Positions 1-8,200 of a stretch of 64,000 nucleotides of DNA are shown in pieces (position 1 is the stretch's first letter; every line of letters begins with the position of its first letter). The position numbers were made by a program, and so were the translations under genes. The notes beneath the pieces are model-generated. The model did not search any database, was not told the origin of the DNA, and was given only the letters and a program-made list of their open reading frames with translations. The DNA comes from Nocardioides sp. SYSU D00038 (GTDB taxonomy: Bacteria; Actinomycetota; Actinomycetes; Propionibacteriales; Nocardioidaceae). The stretch is taken from NCBI RefSeq assembly GCF_016924665.1, contig NZ_JAFFJT010000017.1, forward strand, positions 47,854 to 111,853, read 5' to 3'.

Positions 1-838
1 GGACGCCGATGCGCTCGTCGAGCCAGACCGCGGCGACGAGGGCGGCAGTGACCGGCTCGAGCAGGGTCGCGACGACGGCGGCCGAGCCGGTGGTGGTGCG
101 CAGCCCGGCGTAGAGCAGCCCGTAGGCCAGCGCCATCGTGAGCACCCCGAGGTGGAGCAGCACCGCCACCGCCACCGGGTCGGTCGTCGCGTGGCTGCCA
201 CCGGAGACCAGCGCCAGCGGCAGCAGCACGACGGCGCCCACCGTGGTGGTCACCGTGGTGAGGGCGAGCGGGGTGGTGCCCTGGGCGAGCGGGCGGCCGA
301 GCGCCGTGGCCAGGGCGTACGCCGACCCCGAGGCCACCGCGAGCAGCACGCCCGCGACGGGGTGGGGGCCGGTGGCCCCCAGCCCCGCGGTCGAGCTCAC
401 CAGCAGCAGGCCGGCGAGCGCCGCGGCGAGCACGGCCAGCCGGTCGGCGCCGGGGCGCCGGCGTCCGGCGACCGCCTCGGCGACGGTGAGCACGACGGGC
501 GCCAGGCCCAGGCTGACCACGGTGGCCACGGTGACACCGACGGTGACGACCGAGCCGAAGTAGAGGGCCTGGTACGCCGCGGTGCAGGCGCCGACGGCGG
601 CCGCCTGGCCGGGGCGGGCCCGCACCAGCGCGAGCACCGCGCCGGAGCGGCGGAGCACGAGCACGGCGCCGACCAGCACGACGGCGGCCAGGCCCATCCG
701 CCAGGCGCTGATGGTGACGACGGACAGGTCGGCGTGGTCGCGGACGACCTCGACGCCGAGACCGCCGGTGCCCCACAGGACGCCGGCGAGGGAGATCTGC
801 AGCAGGCCGCTGCGGGAGTGTGACGGGGTGGTGTGCAC
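1..838 (-). CDS. EamA/DMT-family transporter, partial (C-terminus beyond window)
   Basis: About 279 residues are visible and the frame runs off the left edge of the window. The product is almost entirely hydrophobic, with eight to ten predicted membrane helices and the two EamA half-repeats typical of drug/metabolite transporters, including the second-repeat segment ending TLLEPVTAALVAAVWLDER. Members export amino acids, metabolites or drugs across the inner membrane; the substrate cannot be told. The GTG at 838 is chosen because a GAGGAG ribosome site lies 7-8 bases upstream and no better start is seen. It lies downstream of the SDR gene on the same strand, separated by two hairpins, so it probably has its own transcript. 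Confidence 0.85.
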   Translation of the reverse strand, partial: MHTTPSHSRSGLLQISLAGVLWGTGGLGVEVVRDHADLSVVTISAWRMGLAAVVLVGAVLVLRRSGAVLALVRARPGQAAAVGACTAAYQALYFGSVVTVGVTVATVVSLGLAPVVLTVAEAVAGRRRPGADRLAVLAAALAGLLLVSSTAGLGATGPHPVAGVLLAVASGSAYALATALGRPLAQGTTPLALTTVTTTVGAVVLLPLALVSGGSHATTDPVAVAVLLHLGVLTMALAYGLLYAGLRTTTGSAAVVATLLEPVTAALVAAVWLDERIGV

Positions 839-889
839 GAGGTGCTCCTCGACTCAGGACAGACGGGTGGGTCGTCTGGAGCACGCAGG

Positions 890-947
890 CCACCGGCCAC
901 GTCCGTCGGGACGCGGCCGGTGGTGGGGCTCCGGCCTCAGGCCGGAG
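890..947 (-). terminator. Two adjacent hairpins after the SDR gene
   Basis: Two GC-rich inverted repeats lie between the SDR stop and the EamA start: CTCCGGCC/GGCCGGAG at 929-947, and CCACCGGCC/GGCCGGTGG at 890-923. On the minus strand they come about 33 bases after the SDR stop, as a factor-independent terminator without a U tract would. Attenuation of the EamA gene is an alternative. Confidence 0.45.
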
Positions 948-979
948 GCGGGAGCACGAGGTGGTGGGTCACCCGCGCA

Positions 980-1834
980 TCATGACGCGTCGGAGTAGCC
1001 GCGCGCCAACAGATTGACCAGGCTGGGCGCCGAGGGTTGCCAGCCGAGCTCGCGGGCCTTGGCGCCGCTGGCCTGCTGGTCGAGCAGCAGCGCCTCGGCG
1101 AACGGCGCGCCGACGCGCTCGGCGGCCTCCTCGGCCGAGCCGGGCACCACCGGGCCGAGCGCCTCGCCGAGCTCGCGGACCGTGGGGTTGGTGCCGTTGG
1201 CGCCGACGTAGAGGTCGCCGGTGGGCTGGTCGAGGACGCGGAGGTAGAGATCGGCCAGCTCGTCGCGGTGGACGGTGGTCCAGTGCTGCTCGCCGGTGCC
1301 GATCAGCCGCAGCGCACCGGACTCGTCGCGCGGCGAGCCGGCGATCAGCGACGGGATGCCGGTGCCGCCGCCGTAGACGACCGCCGGCCGGATCACCGAG
1401 CCGCGCAGGTCGGCCGCGAGCACCCGCTCCTCGTCGGCCAGCCGCCACGCGGTCAACGGGATCGGGTCGGCGGGGGAGTCCTCGGTGATGTCGGAGTTGT
1501 TGCCGTAGGTCCAGATCCCGCCGGTGTGCACGAACGGCTTGTCGGTGCCGGCGAACGCCGCCAGCGCCGCCGACACGACGCTCTCGTTGAGCGTGGCGTC
1601 GCGCTCGTCGCCGCCGGCGGCGGTGTGGATCGCGCCCTGCACGGTCTCGAGCTGGCCGCGCAGCCAGTCGGTGTCGAACACGTCGCCGACCAGGGGCTGG
1701 GCGCCGAGCTCCTTGACGGCCGCGGCCGCGTCGTCGCTGCGCACGACCGCGGTGACCTCGTGCCCGACGGCGAGCAGCCGCACGAGCACCGCCGATCCGA
1801 TGTGTCCGGTTCCTCCGGTGAGCAAGATCTCCAT
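980..1834 (-). CDS. NAD-dependent epimerase/dehydratase-type SDR protein, atypical
   Basis: This 284-residue protein starts with a Rossmann fold and the nucleotide motif GGTGHIG at residues 7-13, the pattern of extended or atypical short-chain dehydrogenases. It probably acts in the cytosol on an unknown substrate. The expected catalytic Y-x3-K is not apparent: the region that should hold it reads TAWRLADEERVLA, with no tyrosine. The protein may therefore bind NAD(P) without classic SDR chemistry, as NmrA-like and some epimerase relatives do. It is divergent from the MFS carrier, sharing the 127-bp region 1835-1961. The ATG at 1834 places the Rossmann strand right at the N-terminus, as is usual. 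Confidence 0.85.
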   Translation of the reverse strand: MEILLTGGTGHIGSAVLVRLLAVGHEVTAVVRSDDAAAAVKELGAQPLVGDVFDTDWLRGQLETVQGAIHTAAGGDERDATLNESVVSAALAAFAGTDKPFVHTGGIWTYGNNSDITEDSPADPIPLTAWRLADEERVLAADLRGSVIRPAVVYGGGTGIPSLIAGSPRDESGALRLIGTGEQHWTTVHRDELADLYLRVLDQPTGDLYVGANGTNPTVRELGEALGPVVPGSAEEAAERVGAPFAEALLLDQQASGAKARELGWQPSAPSLVNLLARGYSDAS

Positions 1835-1961
1835 GCCGGGGCCAACCCCGTCCTGGTGCCGGTTGTTCCGACGGTTCTTGCGCTGGCTGTGGGGAAGGGG
1901 CCCCTGCCCACGCAGCGGGACGTGGCGCGGCGACCCCGCGGGCGCGCCGTTGAATGGGTCG

Positions 1962-3152
1962 GTGACCGCCACCGCGCCCGCCGAGATCGGCACCGCCCGG
2001 CGGTGGTCGATGCTCGCGGCGAGCACGCTGGCGCAGGCCGCGGCCGCGGTGATGATCCACGGGCCGGCGTTCCTCATCCCGACCCTGCACGACCGGCAGG
2101 AGCTGAGCCTGGCCCGGGCGGGGGTGGTGGCCGCGATGCCGACGCTGGGCGTGATGTGCGGGCTGGTCGCCTGGGGGCTGCTGACCGACCGGCGCGGCGA
2201 GCGGCTGGTGCTGCTCACCGGCCTGACGGCGACGGCGGTGCTGGGCGTGGCGGGCGTGCTGGTCGACGGCGTGGTACCGCTGGCGGTGGTGCTCTTCCTG
2301 GCCGGGCTCGCGGCCGCCAGCACCGGCTCGGCGAGCGGCCGGGTCGTCGTCGGCTGGTTCCCGGTCGGGCGACGCGGACTGGCGATGGGGGTGCGGCAGA
2401 TGGCGCAGCCCGTGGGCGTCGGCGTGGCCGCGATCTCGATGGCGGTCGTGGCCGAGCGGTCCGGGCCGCAGGCCGCGCTGTGGGTGCCGGTGGTCGCGTG
2501 CACGCTGGCGGCGGTGGTGGTGGCCCTCGTGGTCGCCGACCCGCCACGACCCGACCCGCGCTCGGGCGCGGCCGCCAACCCCTACCGTGAGAACGGCTAC
2601 CTCGCCCGGATCCACGGCGTCTCGGTGCTCCTGGTGGTGCCCCAGTTCGTGGTGTGGACCTTCGCGCTGGTCTGGCTGGTGCAGGACCGCGACTGGTCGG
2701 CCGCTGCGGCCGGCGCCCTGGTCGCGGTGGCCCAGGTCGCCGGGGCCCTCGGCCGGATCGCCGCCGGCCAGCTCTCCGACGTGGTCGCCAGTCGGATGCG
2801 ACCGCTGCGCTGGGTCGCCGTCGCGGCCGCCGTGCTGATGGCGCTGCTCGGCGTGGCGGCCGGGCAGGACTGGTCGGTCGCCGTACCCCTCGTGGTGCTC
2901 GCGACGGTGGTGACGGTCGCCGACAACGGGCTGGCGTTCACCGCGGTCGCCGAGCGCGCCGGGCCGTTCTGGTCGGGCCGGGCGCTGGGGCTGCAGAACA
3001 CCGCCCAGTACCTCGCCGCCTCCGTCGTGCCGCCCGTCGCCGGGCTCACCGTCGCCCACCTCGGCTTCTCGTGGACGTTCGCGCTCGCCGCCCTCTTCCC
3101 CGTCGTCGCCGTCGCGCTGGTGCCGGTGGGCGAGGAGCGCGAGCTGGCGTGA
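1962..3152 (+). CDS. MFS transporter
   Basis: This is a 396-residue carrier with about twelve membrane helices. The loop between helices 2 and 3 has the MFS motif A (GLLTDRRGERLVL, near residue 85). Length and motif fit a 12-TM major facilitator, probably a drug or metabolite permease of the CynX/NimT-like type, though the substrate is not predictable. I chose GTG 1962, giving MTATAPAEIGTARRW before helix 1; the open frame extends further upstream but overlaps the divergent SDR gene, and the ribosome site is weak. A palindromic repeat starts nine bases after the stop and probably ends the transcript. Confidence 0.85.
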   Translation: MTATAPAEIGTARRWSMLAASTLAQAAAAVMIHGPAFLIPTLHDRQELSLARAGVVAAMPTLGVMCGLVAWGLLTDRRGERLVLLTGLTATAVLGVAGVLVDGVVPLAVVLFLAGLAAASTGSASGRVVVGWFPVGRRGLAMGVRQMAQPVGVGVAAISMAVVAERSGPQAALWVPVVACTLAAVVVALVVADPPRPDPRSGAAANPYRENGYLARIHGVSVLLVVPQFVVWTFALVWLVQDRDWSAAAAGALVAVAQVAGALGRIAAGQLSDVVASRMRPLRWVAVAAAVLMALLGVAAGQDWSVAVPLVVLATVVTVADNGLAFTAVAERAGPFWSGRALGLQNTAQYLAASVVPPVAGLTVAHLGFSWTFALAALFPVVAVALVPVGEERELA

Positions 3153-3160
3153 GGGGGGGT

Positions 3161-3244
3161 GGGTTTCCCCGGTGCACCGGGGAAACCCGCACCTGTCGGC
3201 CAGAACTCCGGCCGAGAAGTCGAGGTTCTGGCCGAGAGGTCGGG
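3161..3244. repeat. Palindromic repeat family B, copy 1
   Basis: A perfect 28-nt palindrome (3161-3188, core TTTCCCCGGTGCACCGGGGA) is followed by a second inverted repeat, TCGGCCAGAAC at 3196-3206 and GTTCTGGCCGA at 3225-3235. The whole block recurs at 36944-37026 with the same order and only scattered differences. It lies just after the MFS stop and could act as its terminator. The surrounding 3153-3337 has no gene. Confidence 0.85.
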
Positions 3245-3337
3245 TGGGCGACCGGGTGCGGTGGTCTGGTCCGGCGATGAGCCCGGGCGGTGCGGGTGGT
3301 CCATCCTCGACAGGCGTACGACGACGAAGGAGCACCC

Positions 3338-3913
3338 GTGGAGCAGCAGACCCCCGCCCAGGAGTTCGCCGAGGTCGGTGACCGGTTCACGGCCGTCGCA
3401 GACGGCGTCGCCGACTGGGACGCGCCGTCGCCGGTGGCCGAGTGGCGGGCCCGCGACGTCGTGCGTCACCTGGTCGAGTGGTTCCCGTCGTTCCTCTCCG
3501 CGGGGGCCGGCGTCGACCTGCCGACCGGCCCCTCGGTCGACGCCGACCCGGCCGGCGCCTGGCGGCACCTCGCGGACGCCGTCGCGGGGCTGCTCGCCGA
3601 CCCGGCCACGGCAGACCGGGTGCTGAGCAACCCCCACATCGGCGAGGTGCCGCTGCCGGAGGCGGTCAGCAGGTTCTTCACCGCCGACGTCTTCATGCAC
3701 ACCTGGGACCTCGCCCGGGCCACCGGCCAGGACGACACCCTCGACCCCGAGCGTGCCGCCGCGCTGCTGGCCGGCATGGAGCCGATGGACGAGGTGCTCC
3801 GCGCCAGCGGGCAGTACGGCGCCCGGGTCGCCGTCTCCGCCGACGCGCCCGTGCAGGACCGGCTGGTCGGGTTCATCGGGCGCGACCCGGGCTGGGCCCC
3901 GCCGAGCGCCTGA
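3338..3913 (+). CDS. Mycothiol-dependent maleylpyruvate isomerase-like (DinB superfamily, TIGR03086-type) protein
   Basis: A 191-residue protein of the actinobacterial MDMPI/TIGR03086 group. The N-terminal helical bundle includes AEWRARDVVRHLVEW, and a second helix carries DVFMHTWDLARATG; their histidines and acid residues are where this fold binds a divalent metal. Members use mycothiol as a cofactor or act as metal-dependent hydrolases and transferases; the substrate here is unknown. GTG 3338 is chosen because AAGGAG lies six bases upstream. The following small membrane gene starts 52 bases after the stop and may be co-transcribed. Confidence 0.8.
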   Translation: MEQQTPAQEFAEVGDRFTAVADGVADWDAPSPVAEWRARDVVRHLVEWFPSFLSAGAGVDLPTGPSVDADPAGAWRHLADAVAGLLADPATADRVLSNPHIGEVPLPEAVSRFFTADVFMHTWDLARATGQDDTLDPERAAALLAGMEPMDEVLRASGQYGARVAVSADAPVQDRLVGFIGRDPGWAPPSA

Positions 3914-3965
3914 CCCGGGGCGCCGGCCGGAGTCACCCCGCGACCGACCGGGTACAGGTCCGGCC

Positions 3966-4136
3966 ATGACCGGACCTGCCCGTCGTCGCGTCCCCTCCCG
4001 CTGGGTCGCCGCCGCGTTCGTCGTCCTCGGCCTGGTGGTCGGCACCTGGCTCGTCGTCCGTGCCCTGTCCGGCGACGACTCCGACGTGCCCGACGACCCG
4101 GGCACCCTGCCGTCGCTCACCGAGGTGCGGCGGTGA
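3966..4136 (+). CDS. Small single-pass membrane protein
   Basis: The 56-residue product has a basic N-terminus (TGPARRRVPSRW), one membrane helix at about residues 13-30 and a short acidic tail ending SLTEVRR. I recognise no family. Its stop overlaps the GTG start of the Nramp-related transporter (GTGA at 4133-4136), so the two are translationally coupled and it may be an accessory subunit or stability factor; that role is inferred from position only. Confidence 0.65.
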   Translation: MTGPARRRVPSRWVAAAFVVLGLVVGTWLVVRALSGDDSDVPDDPGTLPSLTEVRR

Positions 4137-5428
4137 GCGCCGCCGACCCGACCACCACCACGCGCCCACCCCGGTGGAAGGTCGTCGGCCCCGGACTCGT
4201 CGTGGCGGCCACCGGCGTCGGCGCCGCCGACCTGGTCGCCACGCTGGTGGCCGGCGCCAAGTTCGGCTACACGCTGCTGTGGGTGGTCGTGCTCGGCGCG
4301 GTGATCAAGGTCGTGCTCGTCGAGGGCGCCGGCCGCTACTCCCTGGCCACCGGGCGGACGATCTTCGAGGGCTGGCGCAGCCTGGGGCCCTGGACGACGT
4401 GGTACTTCGCGCCCTACATCGCGGTGTGGGGACTGGTCTACGGCGCGACCGCGATGTCGTCGTCGGCGCTGCCGGTGGTTGCGCTGTTCCCGGACGCCGA
4501 CCTGTCGCTGCGCTGGACGGCGGTCGTCACCGGCCTGGTCGGGCTGGCCCTGGTCTGGTTCGGGTCCTACGCCACCTTCGAGAAGGTGATCACGGCGCTG
4601 GTGGGCGTGATGTTCGTGACCGTGGTCGGCGCGGCGGTGCTCACCGTGCCGAACCTGGGCGAGGTCGTGACCGGGCTGCGGCCGGTCTTCCCCGACGACT
4701 CGATCATCAACGTCCTCGCGATCGCGGGTGGCGTGGGCGGCACGATCACCCTGGCGGCGTACGGCTACTGGCTGCGCGAGAAGGGCTGGGACTCGGTGCC
4801 GTTCATGCGGGTGATGCGCATCGACAACGCCGTCGCGTACGCCGTCACCGGCATCTTCGTCACCGCGATGCTCGTCGTGGGCGCCGAGCTGTACTACTCC
4901 GCCGGCATCGCGGCCGAGTCGGGCGACCAGGCGCTGGTGCAGCTCTCCGACGTGCTGGCCGACCGCTACGGCGAGGTCTACGGCACCGTGTTCCTGGTGG
5001 GGTTCTGGGCGTCGTCGTTCACGTCCCTGATCGGGGTGTGGAGCGGGGTCAGCCTGATGTTCGCCGACTTCTGGGGCAACCTGCGCGACCTGCCGACCGG
5101 CCACCCCGCCACCCGCACCGGCGGCCGCTACGTGCGCGCCTACATGCTCTGGCTGACCTTCCCGCCGATGCTGCTGCTCCTGCTCGACGAGCCGGTCGGG
5201 CTGATCCTGGCCTACGGCACGCTCGGCGCGGTCTTCATGCCGTTCCTGGCGATCACGCTGCTGATCCTGCTCAACCGCCGCTCGGCGCCCGCCGGCACCG
5301 AGGTGCCGCGGGAGTGGCGCAACCGGTGGCTCTCCAACGGCCTGATGGCGCTGTGTGCCGTGCTGTTCCTCGCGCTGGCGGTCAACGAGATCCGCAACCA
5401 GCTGGCGCCGTACGTCTCCTGGTGGTGA
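4133..5428 (+). CDS. Nramp-related transporter lacking the canonical metal-site motifs
   Basis: This 431-residue, roughly 11-helix protein has the Nramp layout: GPGLVVAATGVGAADL in helix 1, an intracellular EGAGRYSLATGRT-type segment, and a helix-6 region AAYGYWLREKGW. True Nramp Mn/Fe transporters carry DPGN in helix 1 and a Met-Pro-His motif in helix 6. Here the first reads TGVGAAD and the second has no Met or His, so substrate chemistry probably differs; similar DPGN-less members are often automatically called divalent metal transporters. It is coupled by 4 bp to the small membrane protein upstream and is convergent with the TfoX gene, three bases away. Confidence 0.8.
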   Translation: MSAADPTTTTRPPRWKVVGPGLVVAATGVGAADLVATLVAGAKFGYTLLWVVVLGAVIKVVLVEGAGRYSLATGRTIFEGWRSLGPWTTWYFAPYIAVWGLVYGATAMSSSALPVVALFPDADLSLRWTAVVTGLVGLALVWFGSYATFEKVITALVGVMFVTVVGAAVLTVPNLGEVVTGLRPVFPDDSIINVLAIAGGVGGTITLAAYGYWLREKGWDSVPFMRVMRIDNAVAYAVTGIFVTAMLVVGAELYYSAGIAAESGDQALVQLSDVLADRYGEVYGTVFLVGFWASSFTSLIGVWSGVSLMFADFWGNLRDLPTGHPATRTGGRYVRAYMLWLTFPPMLLLLLDEPVGLILAYGTLGAVFMPFLAITLLILLNRRSAPAGTEVPREWRNRWLSNGLMALCAVLFLALAVNEIRNQLAPYVSWW

Positions 5429-5431
5429 CCG

Positions 5432-5764
5432 CTACTTCGGCGGGAGGGCGGTGACCACGGCGACGCCGCGCGCGACCCACGCGGCGAGCGCCTCGTCGTC
5501 GCGGAGAGCCTCCTCGTCGACCCGCACCCAGGTGCGGGAGGTGCGCTCGCCCATCCGCATCGGCTCCACGCCGTCGGCCGCGACGAGCGCCGCCTGGTCG
5601 GGTGCAGGCACCCGGACCAGGAGGCTGCTCTCGTCGCTCACGCACACCGCCAGGTGTCCCCCGAGCAGGAACCCCAGGCCGCCGAACATCCGTTTCTCCT
5701 GGGCCGGGCCGTGCCCGGACACGGCCCCGCGCACCCGCTCGGCCAGCTCCTCGTCGTACGCCAT
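5432..5764 (-). CDS. TfoX/Sxy N-terminal domain protein
   Basis: A 110-residue single-domain protein matching the TfoX N-terminal domain, with KRMFGGLGFLLGGHLAVCVS near residues 24-43 and a C-terminal helix. In gamma-proteobacteria TfoX regulates competence, but free-standing actinobacterial copies have no established role and no competence genes are nearby. The ATG at 5764 gives the usual MAYDEELAERVR beginning. It follows the ABC exporter genes' strand but lies downstream of them by 45 bases, so it could be the last gene of that transcript. Confidence 0.8.
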   Translation of the reverse strand: MAYDEELAERVRGAVSGHGPAQEKRMFGGLGFLLGGHLAVCVSDESSLLVRVPAPDQAALVAADGVEPMRMGERTSRTWVRVDEEALRDDEALAAWVARGVAVVTALPPK

Positions 5765-5809
5765 GGCGGCAGCGTGGCAGCACGCGCCGACGTCCGTCGA
5801 GGGGTGGCC

Positions 5810-8200
5810 TCAATCGGTGGCCAGGCCGGCGGCCGGCGCCACCCGCGCCGCGCGGCGGGCCGGCAGCAGGCACGACGCCAGCCCGGCCAGCCCGGCGACC
5901 ACGACCACCAGGGCCAGCTGCCGGACCGGCAGCACCATCGGCGAGTCGTCGACCAGCGGCCGGACCATCGCCTCGTTGCCGACCCACGCGTAGGCGACGC
6001 CCACGGCGGTGCCGAGCACGGTGGCCACCACCGAGAGCAGGACCGCCTCGGTGGCCAGGGTGGCGCGCAGCTGGCGGCGGGTCAGCCCCAGCGCCCGCAG
6101 CAGCGAGTGCTCCCGGCCGCGCTCGAGCACCGAGAGGCCGAGCGTGTTGCCGATGCCGACCAGCGCGATGACCACCGCGATGCCGAGCAGCCCGACCACC
6201 GCGCCGGTGAGCACGTCGAGCTGCAGCGTGACGTAGGCCCGCTGGGCCAGGCCGTTGCCGAGCTCGGCGTCGACGTTGACGGCGAGCGCCTCGAGGTCGC
6301 CGGCCACGTCCTCGGCGTCGGCGCCACCGCCGGCGCGCACCCAGACCGCCTGCGGCGCCGGGTCGCCGAGTCGGGCCAGGGTCGCGGGCGCGACCAGCCC
6401 CGCGAGGTCCCAGCCCTCGCCGAGCCGCACCCGGAGGGTGACATCGCGACCGCCGACGGTCACCGCGACCCGGCGCGCGTCGGGCGCGACGTCGTAGGGC
6501 AGCCAGATCTCCCCGGGCCGGGGCCGCGGCAGGGCGGCGTGGGTGACGGTGCCGGCGTCGTCGGGCACCGTCAGCACCCGCAGGTCGCCGACGCCGTGCG
6601 ACACCTCCGCGCGCACGCCCTCGACCGCGACCGCGGCGGCGACGTCGGGGGTGGCGCGCACGTCGCCGACCAGCGTGGTCGGCAGCGGGTCGCCGGTGGC
6701 GGTGAGCGTGAGGTCGACCGGGTGCTGGGTGGCCATCTCGCCGTCGATCGAGCCGCGGGCGGTGGCCAGACCGGTGAGCACCGCGGTGGTGAGCGTGACT
6801 CCCACCAGCAGCGAGGCGGTGGTGGCCGCCGTCCGCCGGGGGTTGCGTACGGCGTTGCCGGTGGCCAGCCGGGCGGTGGTGCCCCCGACCCGGCCCAGGG
6901 CGCCGCCTCCCAGCCGGATCAGCGCCGGCACCAGCACCGGGCCGAGCAGCAGCAGCCCGCTGAACGAGGCGATCCCGCCGGCCAGCATGGGCGCGACCGA
7001 GGTGACCGCGACCGACGCCGCGAGCAGCCCGACGCCGCCCACCACGAGCGCCAGGCCGAGGCCGATGCGCAGCCGGCCGGCCGCGGTGTGCACGTCGACG
7101 TCCTGGTCGGGGCGCAGGGCGGCCAGCGGGCTGACCCGCACCACCTTGCGGGTGGGCAGCCAGGCCGCGAGCAGCGTGACGACCAGGCCGGTCACCAGGG
7201 CGGCGGCGAGCCACGCCGGCGAGAACGACACCGCGCCCAGCGGGGCCCGGGGCGAGAGCTCGCGCACCAGGGCGACCAGGCCGAGGCCGAGTCCGGCACC
7301 GGCCACCACGCCGACCACCGAGGAGACGGCCCCCAGCAGCAGCGCCTCCACCCGCACCGAGCGCAGCACCTGACGACGGGTCGCGCCCACGCAGCGCAGC
7401 AGCGCGAAGTCGCGGGTGCGCTGGGCGAACAGGATCGAGAACGTGTTGGCGATGACCAGCACCGCGACGGTCAGCGCGATCGCGGCGAAGAGCAGCAGCA
7501 CGTAGGCGAGGACGTTGACACCCTGGCTCAGCTCCGTGGATCGGTCCTCGACGAACTCGTCGACGTCCCGCACCGTCCCGGGCACGCCCGAGAGCTCCTC
7601 CGGTCCCGCGCCGCGGTAGGCGACGCTGTCGACGTAGAGGGTCTGCGACCAGGCCGTGACCTCCGACCAGGGCAGGTAGAGCGTGGCCCCGACGCTGGCC
7701 GACGGGCTGTCGACCAGGCCGACCACGGTCACCTCGACCGCCCGGCTGCCGGCGCCCACGGTGAGCGGGTCGCCCACCCCGACGCCCTCGCTCTTGGCGG
7801 CGTTGACGTCGGCGACGGCCTCGCCCGGCCCGCGCGGGAAGCGGCCCTCCTCGACCACCTGCCAGCGCAGCACCGGGTCGTCGGCGATCGCGCCGACGTC
7901 GACCCGGTCGGAGACCCGCGACCCGCGGACCGGCTGCATCGTCCAGCCCAGCACGGCCGCGGAGTCGCCGGCCCGAGCGGCCCGGTCGACCAGCGTGACC
8001 GCCTCCGCGCCGCTGAGGTCGGTGACCACGGCGTCCGCGTCGTCGTAGGGCAGCGCGACCCCGGCGACCATGCCGTCGCGGGCCGCCGAGGCGATCGCGT
8101 TGGTGGCGACCACGAAACCGACGCCGATCGTGACCGCCAGCACGGCGGCGACGTAGCGCCGGGTGTGGGTGCGCAGCGAGGCGAGCAGCACCGTCCTCAT
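5810..8200 (-). CDS. ABC transporter permease, FtsX/MacB type
   Basis: A 796-residue permease with an N-terminal helix (LRTHTRRYVAAVLAVTIGVG), a large extracellular domain, and two FtsX-type helical repeats at roughly residues 240-360 and 665-780. This is the duplicated-FtsX form common in Gram-positive exporters of peptides, lipids or antibiotics. ATG 8200 overlaps the stop of the ATPase gene (ATGA), so the two form one transporter. The ABC genes lie 126 bp downstream of a NarL/LuxR two-component pair on the same strand, suggesting control by that system. Confidence 0.9.
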   Translation of the reverse strand: MRTVLLASLRTHTRRYVAAVLAVTIGVGFVVATNAIASAARDGMVAGVALPYDDADAVVTDLSGAEAVTLVDRAARAGDSAAVLGWTMQPVRGSRVSDRVDVGAIADDPVLRWQVVEEGRFPRGPGEAVADVNAAKSEGVGVGDPLTVGAGSRAVEVTVVGLVDSPSASVGATLYLPWSEVTAWSQTLYVDSVAYRGAGPEELSGVPGTVRDVDEFVEDRSTELSQGVNVLAYVLLLFAAIALTVAVLVIANTFSILFAQRTRDFALLRCVGATRRQVLRSVRVEALLLGAVSSVVGVVAGAGLGLGLVALVRELSPRAPLGAVSFSPAWLAAALVTGLVVTLLAAWLPTRKVVRVSPLAALRPDQDVDVHTAAGRLRIGLGLALVVGGVGLLAASVAVTSVAPMLAGGIASFSGLLLLGPVLVPALIRLGGGALGRVGGTTARLATGNAVRNPRRTAATTASLLVGVTLTTAVLTGLATARGSIDGEMATQHPVDLTLTATGDPLPTTLVGDVRATPDVAAAVAVEGVRAEVSHGVGDLRVLTVPDDAGTVTHAALPRPRPGEIWLPYDVAPDARRVAVTVGGRDVTLRVRLGEGWDLAGLVAPATLARLGDPAPQAVWVRAGGGADAEDVAGDLEALAVNVDAELGNGLAQRAYVTLQLDVLTGAVVGLLGIAVVIALVGIGNTLGLSVLERGREHSLLRALGLTRRQLRATLATEAVLLSVVATVLGTAVGVAYAWVGNEAMVRPLVDDSPMVLPVRQLALVVVVAGLAGLASCLLPARRAARVAPAAGLATD

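Noticed and set aside
152..823. A plus-strand protein rich in Arg, Gly, His and Gln
   Set aside because: It is the antisense of the EamA transporter, has no domain and shows shadow-frame composition.
969..3335. A 788-codon minus-strand frame covering the SDR and MFS region
   Set aside because: It has low-complexity composition and overlaps two real genes; the SDR frame alone explains the minus strand.
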